From the NCBI GenBank assembly GCA_027486835.1, contig JAIXOJ010000126.1, positions 1 through 41,719 on the forward strand: 41,719 bases of DNA, written 5' to 3'. Below, piece by piece: positions 18,654 to 26,350 of this stretch. Below the pieces are notes generated by a model. It was not told the origin of the DNA. It made no database searches and saw only the letters and a program-made list of their open reading frames with translations. The stretch's first letter is position 1; each line of letters begins with the position of its first letter. This DNA is from Chitinophagaceae bacterium. GTDB lineage: Bacteria > Bacteroidota > Bacteroidia > Chitinophagales > Chitinophagaceae. The position numbers were made by a program, and so were the translations under genes.

Positions 18654-19739
18654 ATGTTACTACTCCAACATATTTCTTTGCTTCAATACCGCAATTATGC
18701 CCAGAAAGAAGTGCGCTTTTTTGGCAAAGTGGTTTGTATTTGTGGCAGCAATGGTAGTGGCAAAACCAATCTATTAGATGCTATCTATTATTTGGGTTTT
18801 ACCAAAAGTTACTTTTACAGAACAGATGCACAGAACGTGCAGCATGGCCTGCAGGGTATGCGACTTCAAGGAAATTTTTTGTTGAATAATGAACCACAGG
18901 AAGTAACCGCTATCATTCGTGAAAACCATAAAAAAGAGTTTGGTACTAATGGAGTGTGGTACAAAAAATTTAGTGAACACATTGGTTTGTTGCCTTGTGT
19001 GATGATTGCTCCTGACGACATCAATCTAATTGTGGGAGGTAGTGAAGAACGCAGAAAATTTATTGATACCATTCTTTCACAAATTGATTCCAGTTATCTG
19101 CACCAACTTATTGACTATAACAAAGTATTGCAACAGCGTAACAGCCTGCTAAAGCAAGCTGCTGATACCCAATTGCCTATCAATGAGGCGTTGTTGGGGG
19201 TGCTAGATGAACAACTCGTTCAATATGGCAATCTTATTTTTCAACTTAGGCATTCGTTTTTAGAGGCATTCATTCAACTTGCCTTACAATACTACCAGCG
19301 GATTGCTAACCAATCCGATCAAATTACCATCACTTATGAAAGTGACCTAAAAAAATCCAGTTTTGCATCGCTATTGTCGCAAGCCCGCCACAAAGACCAA
19401 ATATTACAACGTACCACCGTTGGTATTCATAAGGATGATTTATTGATAAAAATGGAGGACAGTGCTTTCAAAAATGAGGCATCGCAAGGACAAAGAAAAA
19501 GTTTGCTTTTTGCCTTAAAATTGGCAGAATGGCAAAGCCTGTATTTAAAAAAAGGGTTCTATCCATTATTATTACTCGACGATGTATTTGAAAAACTGGA
19601 TCAGCAAAGGATGCATAACCTGCTAGAATGGGTATGCACCCAACATTCTGCCCAAGTGTTCATCACCGATACGCACCCTGAACGATTGCACCAACAGCTT
19701 ACCCAACTTTCTGTGGACTATCAATTGATTCAAATTTAA
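18654..19739 (+). CDS. recF: DNA replication and repair protein RecF
   Basis: 361 residues, the usual length. It is an SMC-like ABC ATPase. Walker A is GSNGSGKT at residues 31-38 (LLDAIYYLGFTKS after it). The ABC signature is ASQGQRKSLLFALKLAEW, and Walker B with D-loop is LLLLDDVFEKLD. The start at LLLQHISLLQYRNY is canonical. RecF with RecO and RecR loads RecA on gapped DNA. It leads a probable replication/repair-linked group with the DUF721 gene, but a repeat-filled gap of over 600 bp separates them. Confidence 0.96.
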   Translation: MLLLQHISLLQYRNYAQKEVRFFGKVVCICGSNGSGKTNLLDAIYYLGFTKSYFYRTDAQNVQHGLQGMRLQGNFLLNNEPQEVTAIIRENHKKEFGTNGVWYKKFSEHIGLLPCVMIAPDDINLIVGGSEERRKFIDTILSQIDSSYLHQLIDYNKVLQQRNSLLKQAADTQLPINEALLGVLDEQLVQYGNLIFQLRHSFLEAFIQLALQYYQRIANQSDQITITYESDLKKSSFASLLSQARHKDQILQRTTVGIHKDDLLIKMEDSAFKNEASQGQRKSLLFALKLAEWQSLYLKKGFYPLLLLDDVFEKLDQQRMHNLLEWVCTQHSAQVFITDTHPERLHQQLTQLSVDYQLIQI

Positions 19740-20374
19740 CAATGGGTAAATGCCATTTTATAGTATCCATTAATCCATTAGATCAATCAATTAATTCAAT
19801 TGAAAAGAAGCATTATTTATTCATTTCATTGCCAATGGAAAAGCCAAACATGAGCAGCCAATATTGGAAAAAGAGAATACCCATGTGGGCACGAAGGAGG
19901 TGCTTCATTCAAAAACATAGATTCACCACCAATTATAGTTTTTTGGTAATTGCATTTTTGAAAATAAATTCAGTTTAGGCAAGGAAAGAAGTGTTTTTGC
20001 AAAAAATGAGCCTATGAAATTGAAAAAGTAGTGCTCTGGTTGTAACTGATAGCCCTGTATTTGTAACTGGTAGTGCTCTGGTTGTAACTGATAGCCTTGT
20101 ATTTGTAACTGATAATGCTCTGATTGTAACTAATAGTGCTCTATTTGTAACTAATAGTGCTCTGGCTATAACTGATAGCCCTGTATTTGTAACTGATGGT
20201 GTTCTGGTTGTAACTGATAGCCCTGTAATTGTAACTGATGGTGCTCTAGTTGTAACTGATACCACCCATTTTGCCAAAAACAGTGGTGCTTTCGGCGAAA
20301 ATGGTGTGGCCTTAATTCATGATGGTTTATTTCCTAAGTCGAATATTTTAGGCTTTCCCAATTATCTTTACCCG
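19740..20374. other. Gap between recF and DUF721 gene
   Basis: The 635 bp hold a 21-bp tandem repeat (20029-20259) and otherwise only weak open frames without recognisable protein character. No RNA gene or terminator is evident. Confidence 0.5.
20029..20259. repeat. 21-bp tandem repeat, eleven units
   Basis: Exactly 11 x 21 bp. Two unit types tend to alternate: TAGTGCTCTGGTTGTAACTGA and TAGCCCTGTATTTGTAACTGA, sharing the 3' half TTGTAACTGA. The plus strand carries stop codons in frame in every unit. The minus strand is open and would give S-V-T-x-R-A/G-L heptads, but there is no gene character beyond the repeat. It separates recF from the DUF721 gene. Confidence 0.94.
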
Positions 20375-20656
20375 ATGGGAGAATATAGTATGGGCGATGC
20401 CCTAAGGATGATGTTGAATAAAAGCAATTTACGCAACGGAATTAGAAAAGTACAGATTGAAGAAGTGTGGGAAACGGTGATGGGAAAAACAATTGCAAAA
20501 TATACAGAACGATTAAAAATCATTAATAGAACACTCTTTATAACTACCTATATGGGGCCTTTGAAGAATGAATTAATGTATCAAAAACCACAAATTATCC
20601 AACGGATAAATGAGGCTTTTGGCGAAACCGTAATCTCTGAAGTGATCGTAGAATAA
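20375..20656 (+). CDS. DUF721 (DciA-like) protein
   Basis: 93 residues from the ATG at 20375 (MGEYSMGDALRMMLNKSNLR). An ATG at 20306 would add 23 unrelated residues. The DUF721 pattern is visible: VQIEEVWETVMGKTIAKYTERLKI, then TLFITTYMGPLKNELMYQKPQI and INEAFGETVISEVIVE. DUF721 includes DciA, the ancestral loader of the replicative helicase DnaB, which fits its place after recF. Bacteroidota members are short and lack the longer DciA tail, so the loader role is inference. The stop overlaps the dtd start by one base (TAATG), indicating translational coupling. Confidence 0.85.
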   Translation: MGEYSMGDALRMMLNKSNLRNGIRKVQIEEVWETVMGKTIAKYTERLKIINRTLFITTYMGPLKNELMYQKPQIIQRINEAFGETVISEVIVE

Positions 20657-21108
20657 TGAGGGCAGTGATTCAAAGAGTTACCCAAGCATCCGTAGTTGTG
20701 GAGCATAATCTGGTAGGTAGCATAGCGCAGGGTTTGTTGGTATTATTGGGCATTGAAAATGAGGATGATGCCACAGATATTGTATGGCTTAGTAATAAAA
20801 TTTGCAACCTCCGCATTTTTAATGATGAAATGGGTTTGATGAATAAAAGTGTACTTGATGTATCGGGAGACATTTTGCTGATTAGCCAATTTACCCTTTT
20901 TGCAAGTACTAAAAAAGGTAATCGGCCTTCTTTTATCCGAGCAAGCAAGCCTGATACGGCTATTCCGCTGTACCAATCAATGATTCAACAGTTGGAAATA
21001 GATTTGCATAAACCAATTGCAACTGGCATTTTTGGAGCAGATATGAAAGTGTCGCTGCTGAACGACGGCCCAGTAACTATTACCATTGATACAAAAAATA
21101 AAGAATAA
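20656..21108 (+). CDS. dtd: D-aminoacyl-tRNA deacylase
   Basis: 150 residues, the normal length. It begins MRAVIQRVTQASVVV, the hallmark N-terminus. The two motifs that build the dimer-interface active site are SQFTLFASTKKGNRPSF and the C-terminal LLNDGPVTITIDT (cross-subunit Gly-cisPro type motif, here G-P in NDGPVT). The enzyme removes D-amino acids, and glycine mischarged on tRNA-Ala. The start overlaps the DUF721 stop, so the two are almost certainly one transcript with the MazG-like gene 15 bp downstream. Confidence 0.96.
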   Translation: MRAVIQRVTQASVVVEHNLVGSIAQGLLVLLGIENEDDATDIVWLSNKICNLRIFNDEMGLMNKSVLDVSGDILLISQFTLFASTKKGNRPSFIRASKPDTAIPLYQSMIQQLEIDLHKPIATGIFGADMKVSLLNDGPVTITIDTKNKE

Positions 21109-21123
21109 CCTTTTAACGATAGC

Positions 21124-21483
21124 ATGATGACCCTAGAGCAAGCCCAATTAAATATTGACCATTGGATTAAAACAGTAGGTGTACGCTATTTTAGCGAATT
21201 GACCAATTTAGGCATCTTGATGGAGGAAGTCGGAGAACTTTCCCGCTTGATGGTTCGGAAGTATGGCGAACAATCCTTTAAAGAATCTGATAAAAACAGA
21301 GAGCTAGCCGATGAAATGGCCGATGTGTTGTGGGTATTGATTTGTTTAGCTAACCAAACTGGCGTTAACCTCACTCAGGCTTTAGAGAAAAATTTTGAAA
21401 AGAAAAACATACGAGATGCGACTCGCCATTTAAACAATGAAAAACTACAACAAGCTGTTGAAGGCACTAATATCCAATCTTGA
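21124..21483 (+). CDS. MazG-like nucleotide pyrophosphohydrolase
   Basis: 119 residues. The all-alpha NTP-PPase metal-binding pattern is complete: GILMEEVGELSRLMVRKYGE (E-E-x-x-E) followed by ELADEMADVLWVLICLANQTG (E-x-x-D). Members hydrolyse nucleoside triphosphates to monophosphates and pyrophosphate, often as house-cleaning enzymes. It is a single-domain short form, not the two-domain MazG. Two ATGs are adjacent (21124 and 21127). It ends the DUF721-dtd unit. Confidence 0.9.
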   Translation: MMTLEQAQLNIDHWIKTVGVRYFSELTNLGILMEEVGELSRLMVRKYGEQSFKESDKNRELADEMADVLWVLICLANQTGVNLTQALEKNFEKKNIRDATRHLNNEKLQQAVEGTNIQS

Positions 21484-21605
21484 TTTTGGGGTGCGGTAAA
21501 GACTTTGCCTTCCTAAAAGTTTGTTTCATTGTACTGTTGAATGAAAAATCACAGCATACAACAGTTGTTTTTCATACCTAATACCTTGAACTTATTACTT
21601 AGTGC

Positions 21606-23162
21606 TCATTTGCCAACACTTGTTGGTAGTATCAATGGATCTGTGGGTAATAACCTGCAATGATGTAGTTGATACACTAAGAAATAACGCACCATTTGTC
21701 CGCCCACTTTTTGCGGGATGATACGGGGGGGCATTATCGATTGAAAATATTTTCCAAAGGTGGTTGTTACATCTAAGGGTTTGTTAGAAGGCACAATGCA
21801 ATAAGCATCATCGCCCAATTTTAGAGGTGGCATTTGTTTATTGAGCCAAGCAAATTTGTGCAAATCCACCAAACTACCCACCCCAATGATGGGCTGACCT
21901 GTAACCCTGCACACATAAAACAATTCATGTGCGGCTGGAAACCAATTGGTGACCAACAAGGGCGCATTGGGCTGCATTTGTCCATGTGAAATATCCTCTC
22001 GATACTGTTTTTGGAACTCCTTACCCATGTTTGCCCATCCACTGATATCCAATATTGGATTGGTTTCACCTAAATTATTACTATCAGTACTTCCAGCTTT
22101 TAGTGGTATCCAATGTGCGAATACTATCCCAGCAGCAAGTACCGCTATGGTGATGCCCATGGCTAATTTGTAAAAAAATGGATACAATGATGCCTTTCGA
22201 TTTACCCAATAAAAAGCAACAAAAAAATACAGCGGAATATAACCCGGCCCACTCCAATGTGGAAGCGATGTACTGAACAATGCCACCCCCCAAAAGAAAA
22301 CTATCATCGGCAAAGACATACAGTAAAGCCATGCCTGCAAGGGTGGTTTTGCCCCTACTTGTTTCTTGATCAAATAGATGATAGAAACCCATAGTAATAC
22401 AAAAAGCAGTGGATGTTGGTAAGCAATTTCACCCACCAATTCTTGCAGTAAATTATCCCAATCGGTAGTAAAACGATTGACCCTTTCTGACTGGAATTTG
22501 TAAGTAATAAACTGATTCTGTATGTTCCAAAAAAAAATGGGTGCAAAAAAACTGATTGACAGCAATCCACTGGCGTACAGCCGCGCATTCAATAACCATT
22601 TTGGGCGATTAAACAAAATAAACAAACCAAAACCTGCCCAGAGATACAGTCCATGTACTTTGCATAAACATGCCAAGCCAATGAGTACACCTAAGCGCAG
22701 CCAAAGCAGGGTGTTTTTTTCCTGTTTACGCACAATTATTTGACTCATGAGGTACAAGGATGCTGTCCAAAAGGGCATTTGTGGGCTGTCTGGAAGGATG
22801 AACATGCCTGCTATAAAACCAGAATAAATGGAAATATTGTAGGTCAAGGCAGCATACCAACCTAACTGTTCACTGCTGATGGTTTTGCCAATGAGAAAAA
22901 TATAATAGCTGCTAATGGCACAGCAGATAATGGCACCTAAGCGCAAGGACGTGTCATTTACCCAAAGTAGGTTGAAAGTGGTGAGTCGAATGAGCCAACC
23001 AACTATGGGGGGGTGGTCAAAATGATTGTAATCGGGCTGTAGGGCATAAGTATAATAATACACTTCATCATTACCCAATTCGATAAAACAAGATGCCACT
23101 ATTTTTATTAAAGCAGCAGCCAACAATAACCACCCTAACTGCTGCCGATAATTTTTTTCCAT
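21606..23162 (-). CDS. GT39-type integral membrane glycosyltransferase (ArnT/PMT-like)
   Basis: 518 residues from the ATG at 23162 (MEKNYRQQLGWLLLAAALIK). The frame extends upstream to 23288, but that part is not family-like. The catalytic loop after the first transmembrane helix is IELGNDEVYYYTYALQPDYNHFDHPPIVGWLI, with the D-E-x-Y-Y acidic pair that defines GT39/GT83 polyprenyl-phosphate-sugar transferases. At least ten hydrophobic helices follow, and then a soluble C-terminal part (about 370-518). It would transfer a sugar from a lipid carrier to a periplasmic acceptor. The acceptor is unknown. It is a lone gene, convergent with the MazG-like gene. Confidence 0.88.
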   Translation of the reverse strand: MEKNYRQQLGWLLLAAALIKIVASCFIELGNDEVYYYTYALQPDYNHFDHPPIVGWLIRLTTFNLLWVNDTSLRLGAIICCAISSYYIFLIGKTISSEQLGWYAALTYNISIYSGFIAGMFILPDSPQMPFWTASLYLMSQIIVRKQEKNTLLWLRLGVLIGLACLCKVHGLYLWAGFGLFILFNRPKWLLNARLYASGLLSISFFAPIFFWNIQNQFITYKFQSERVNRFTTDWDNLLQELVGEIAYQHPLLFVLLWVSIIYLIKKQVGAKPPLQAWLYCMSLPMIVFFWGVALFSTSLPHWSGPGYIPLYFFVAFYWVNRKASLYPFFYKLAMGITIAVLAAGIVFAHWIPLKAGSTDSNNLGETNPILDISGWANMGKEFQKQYREDISHGQMQPNAPLLVTNWFPAAHELFYVCRVTGQPIIGVGSLVDLHKFAWLNKQMPPLKLGDDAYCIVPSNKPLDVTTTFGKYFQSIMPPRIIPQKVGGQMVRYFLVYQLHHCRLLPTDPLILPTSVGK

Positions 23163-23299
23163 TAGCTGAGAAAATATGGCGGTAAAAATAGCGAGTATTA
23201 ATGGTGCTGTTTTAAACTTGGAACATACCCTTCTGTTGAATTTTACACAAACTATTGCATCCGCAATAATGGAGGATTTAAGTATCATCGCTTATTAAT

Positions 23300-23392
23300 G
23301 GGTGCATAAAAGTTTTTCGTTTTGCCCCTCGCCTTTCGGAGAGGGGTTGGGGTGAGGTTTTACTAATAACTGCGAAAAACTTTTATGCACCC
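23300..23392. mobile_element. Miniature inverted-repeat element, copy 2 (intact)
   Basis: 93 bp with perfect 20-bp terminal inverted repeats: GGGTGCATAAAAGTTTTTCG at the left and its exact complement CGAAAAACTTTTATGCACCC at the right. The core carries CTCGCCTTTCGGAGAG-type inner pairing and GGGGTTGGGGTGAGG. There is no coding capacity, so movement would need a transposase in trans. It sits directly upstream of the his promoter and leader. Confidence 0.92.
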
Positions 23393-23426
23393 ATAATTAA
23401 TTGTCCTCCTCAAACTGCTATCCCCT

Positions 23427-23434
23427 TACTTTTG
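23427..23434 (+). promoter_or_regulatory. Candidate -7 promoter element of the his unit
   Basis: TACTTTTG is an exact match to the Bacteroidota -7 consensus TAnnTTTG. A TTG at 23401-23403 could be a weak -33 element, although the 23-base spacing is long. Transcription would begin at about 23438-23441, i.e. at or just before the leader ATG at 23440, which would make the leader peptide mRNA leaderless or nearly so. Confidence 0.45.
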
Positions 23435-23439
23435 ACCGC

Positions 23440-23499
23440 ATGACTATCGTATGTACACATCATCACCATTGCCATTTTACCCATAATTGGGTACAATAG
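23440..23499 (+). CDS. hisL: his operon leader peptide
   Basis: 19-codon frame MTIVCTHHHHCHFTHNWVQ ending in TAG. Six of 19 residues are histidine, four of them consecutive, directly upstream of a terminator hairpin and hisG. This is the signature of ribosome-mediated histidine attenuation. When histidyl-tRNA is scarce, a ribosome stalls on the His codons (23458-23484) and the downstream terminator is not formed. It was found by reading the hisG upstream region. Confidence 0.9.
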   Translation: MTIVCTHHHHCHFTHNWVQ

Positions 23500-23582
23500 A
23501 AGTAATGCGCAGTGCTGTGATACACCAAATAGGATGAACAAAGCGGGCTTACTACTTCTAAGGAGTAAGCCCGCTTTTTTTA
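23497..23582 (+). promoter_or_regulatory. his attenuator: terminator with alternative antiterminator pairing
   Basis: Terminator stem AAGCGGGCTTACT (23541-23553) pairs with AGTAAGCCCGCTT (23564-23576), followed by a T-run. An 8-base antiterminator is available: TAGAAGTA (23497-23504, overlapping the leader stop codon) is the exact complement of TACTTCTA (23553-23560), which lies in the terminator loop and its base. A ribosome stalled on His codons leaves 23497-23504 free. A ribosome at the stop codon covers it and lets the terminator form. The terminator is certain by eye; the antiterminator is a model. Confidence 0.85.
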
Positions 23583-23644
23583 TTGTCAAAACTTCTTTAA
23601 TGCTTAATTTATTACTCACAGCTTATAATTCATAAATTATCAAC

Positions 23645-24532
23645 ATGAATCCTGTAAACAAAATACTGACATCGACCGATAAGTTGAAGATTGCCATACA
23701 AAAAAGTGGTCGATTAAATGAGGACAGCATGAAGCTGCTGAAAGAGTGTGGCATAGACATTAGCAGCGGTGTTAACCGATTGAAAACGGAAGCCAGCAAT
23801 TTTCCAATGGAAGTGTTTTTCTTGAGAGACGATGATATTCCCCAATATGTGGAAGATGGCGTAGCTGATATTGGAATTGTAGGAGAAAATGTAGTGTTTG
23901 AAAAAAACAAGAAAATAACCGTTGTAGAAAAACTAGGCTTTGGTAAATGCCGCTTGAGCATTGCCGTAGGCAGGAACGAACAATATGAGGATGTTCAATA
24001 TTTACAGGGCAAAAAAATTGCTACTTCTTATCCGGTAATCCTTCAAAATTTTCTAACAGACCAAGGCATTGAGGCCGACATCCACGAGATTAGTGGTAGT
24101 GTGGAAATTGCCCCCGGCATAGGATTGGCTCATGCCATTTGCGACTTGGTAAGCAGTGGTTCTACCTTGTTTATGAACGGATTAAGGGAGGTGCAAACCA
24201 TTTTAAAATCAGAAGCAGCCTTGGTAAAATATCCAAACATTGGTGTAGCGCAGCAGCAGCTATTGGAAAAGCTATTGTTCCGTATTCAAGCAGTAAAAAA
24301 GGCCAAGAACAATAAATATGTTTTGTTAAATGCGCCAAATCACAATTTGGATAAAATCATTGCCTTATTGCCCGGTATGAAAAGCCCTACCGTTTTGCCT
24401 CTAGCTACAGAAGGGTGGAGCAGTGTACACAGCGTATTGAACGAAACCGCTTTTTGGGACATCATCGAACAATTAAAAGCCTTAGGTGCTCAAGGCATTT
24501 TGGTAGTACCGATTGAAAAAATGATTATTTAA
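23645..24532 (+). CDS. hisG: ATP phosphoribosyltransferase, long form
   Basis: 295 residues. First enzyme of histidine synthesis: ATP plus PRPP to phosphoribosyl-ATP. The N-terminal lobe starts KLKIAIQKSGRLNEDSMKLLKECGI. VADIGIVGENVVFE and the PRPP-binding loop EISGSVEIAPGIGLAHAICDLVSSGSTL (E-x-x-G-S-x-E-x-A-P) are visible. The last ~75 residues (YVLLNAPNHNLDKIIALLPGMKSPTVLPL onwards) are the ACT-like regulatory domain of the long HisG, so feedback inhibition by histidine and hexamer formation without HisZ are expected. Transcription is controlled by the leader attenuator at 23440-23582. Confidence 0.97.
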   Translation: MNPVNKILTSTDKLKIAIQKSGRLNEDSMKLLKECGIDISSGVNRLKTEASNFPMEVFFLRDDDIPQYVEDGVADIGIVGENVVFEKNKKITVVEKLGFGKCRLSIAVGRNEQYEDVQYLQGKKIATSYPVILQNFLTDQGIEADIHEISGSVEIAPGIGLAHAICDLVSSGSTLFMNGLREVQTILKSEAALVKYPNIGVAQQQLLEKLLFRIQAVKKAKNNKYVLLNAPNHNLDKIIALLPGMKSPTVLPLATEGWSSVHSVLNETAFWDIIEQLKALGAQGILVVPIEKMII

Positions 24533-24599
24533 GTACTGTTGACACCAACTGTTCAGCCTAAATAGGTTACTCAACCATCCAAATTAATTACTCTCCATC

Positions 24600-25886
24600 A
24601 TGCTTGAAATAATTGACCGTAGTAATAATACCAGCTTAGCAGGCTTTTCTCTTCAACGTCCTGTTTTTGAACATAAGGCTTTAGAAGAAAAAGTGCGAGG
24701 CGTATTGCAGGACGTAAAAACCTATGGCGACCAAGCGGTAGAAAAATATACCCAATTGTTTGATGGTGTATCGCTTGCTGCAATTGCAGTATCGGACTCA
24801 GCAATTGCAAGTGCTGCTGATTTATTGCCCCAAGCTTTAAAAGAAGCTATTCATCAGGCGTCGGCCAACATCACCACGTTTCATCAAAAGCAATTACAAC
24901 CGGTGGAAGTGGTGGAAACCATGCCCGGCATCCAATGTTGGCGCAAATCTGTGGGTATTGAAAAAGTGGGTTTATATATTCCCGGAGGCTCTGCGCCGCT
25001 TTTTTCCACCATACTCATGCTCGGCATACCTGCTCAGATAGCGGGTTGCAAAAGGGTGGTTTTGTGTTCTCCACCTAATAAGGAAGGTAAGTTGCACCCT
25101 GCCATTCTATATGCTGCGCAGGTTGCGGGTATTAAAGAAGTGTACGCCGTTGGTGGCGTTCAAGCGATAGCAGCCATGGCCTACGGTACTGCCACCATAC
25201 CAAGGGTAGATAAGATTTTTGGGCCAGGCAATCAATATGTAACCTGTGCCAAGCAAATGATACAACAAGAAGGGGTTGCCATCGACATGCCAGCAGGCCC
25301 TAGTGAAGTTTGTGTTTTGGCAGACGATTCGGCCATTCCAGCCTTTGTAGCCGCTGATTTATTAAGTCAGGCAGAACATGGGGCCGACAGCCAAGTGGTT
25401 CTAGTCACTTGCCACCGACCGTTGATTGATGCTGTAATCAGCGAATTAGAAAAACAGTTAAGCGTTTTGCCACGAAAAGAATTGGCAGCACAGGCTTTAC
25501 ATAATAGTAAGGCTATTCTATTGCCCAACATGGAAATGGCGATCGAACTAGTGAACAATTACGCAGCGGAACATTTGATTATTGCTTGTAATAATGCAGC
25601 AGAGATTGGAGAACAAATCACCAATGCTGGTTCTGTTTTTTTAGGCCATTATTCCCCAGAGAGTGTGGGCGATTATGCCAGTGGCACCAATCATACCCTA
25701 CCCACTAATGGCTATGCCCGTGCATATAGTGGAGTAAGTGTAGATTCTTTTGTAAAAAAAATTACTTATCAAGCATTGACACCTGCTGGTTTAGCCCAGA
25801 TTGCGACCACTGTTGAGTTAATGGCAGAGGCCGAAGGTTTAGATGCACATGCTTACGCAGTGAAAGTGAGGCGAAATGGCGCATAA
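24600..25886 (+). CDS. hisD: Histidinol dehydrogenase
   Basis: 428 residues, full length. Catalyses the last two NAD-dependent oxidations from histidinol to histidine. Conserved segments: GLYIPGGSAPLFSTILMLGIPA, KIFGPGNQYVTCAKQ, AIDMPAGPSEVCVLADDSA, the zinc-binding Gln/His segment LLSQAEHGADSQVVLVT, and the C-terminal GDYASGTNHTLPTNGYARAYSG. It follows hisG by 67 bp in the same transcript. The cluster stops here: three bases after the stop codon begins a miniature inverted-repeat element, and no hisC, hisB or hisH follows in the window. Confidence 0.97.
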   Translation: MLEIIDRSNNTSLAGFSLQRPVFEHKALEEKVRGVLQDVKTYGDQAVEKYTQLFDGVSLAAIAVSDSAIASAADLLPQALKEAIHQASANITTFHQKQLQPVEVVETMPGIQCWRKSVGIEKVGLYIPGGSAPLFSTILMLGIPAQIAGCKRVVLCSPPNKEGKLHPAILYAAQVAGIKEVYAVGGVQAIAAMAYGTATIPRVDKIFGPGNQYVTCAKQMIQQEGVAIDMPAGPSEVCVLADDSAIPAFVAADLLSQAEHGADSQVVLVTCHRPLIDAVISELEKQLSVLPRKELAAQALHNSKAILLPNMEMAIELVNNYAAEHLIIACNNAAEIGEQITNAGSVFLGHYSPESVGDYASGTNHTLPTNGYARAYSGVSVDSFVKKITYQALTPAGLAQIATTVELMAEAEGLDAHAYAVKVRRNGA

Positions 25887-25889
25887 AGA

Positions 25890-25982
25890 GGGTGCATAAA
25901 AGTTTTTCGTTTAGCCCCTCGCCTTTCGGAGAGGGGTTGGGGTGAGGTTTAACTAACAACTGCGAAAAACTTTTGTGCACCC
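25890..25982. mobile_element. Miniature inverted-repeat element, copy 3
   Basis: 93 bp, same orientation and near-identical to the copy at 23300. Left end GGGTGCATAAAAGTTTTTCG; right end CGAAAAACTTTTGTGCACCC with one change in the repeat. It begins 3 bp after the hisD stop. Confidence 0.92.
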
Positions 25983-26350
25983 ATTGCCGCTTTGGGATTG
26001 CCTTGATCTAGGATTTTGAAAAACCTCTATTTTCATTTTACTCATCTAAACATCAAGTTATTCTAAAGGACTAACGTTCATTTAATACCCTTTTCCTCCA
26101 AAACACTCTCTTTTCATTCAAACAGTACCCCCTTAAATGAACGACACGGTAAAGAGATAAAGGAAAAGCACCCACTCAAATAGCTTCTTTTCCGTTGAAA
26201 ATCAATGGATTGTAGGCAATTGGGTCAAAAATAATCGCATCAATAAATTGTCCCCCCCTTTAAGGGGTTGTGGAGGGGAGGATTGACAGGCATTTTTGCT
26301 TCAGAAAGAAAAGAAAACCCTGTTTGAAAAGAATTTTAAAATTATTGATG
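25983..26350. other. Intergenic region before the anchor-A gene
   Basis: 368 bp. It contains a C/G-rich hairpin remnant at about 26249-26279 (CCCCTTTAAGGGG) resembling the core of the miniature elements. No gene, promoter consensus or terminator is recognisable. Confidence 0.5.

Noticed and set aside
19975-20277. Minus-strand repeat protein with S-V-T-x-R-A-L heptads
   Set aside because: It consists almost only of the 21-bp tandem repeat and lacks any recognisable domain or signal.
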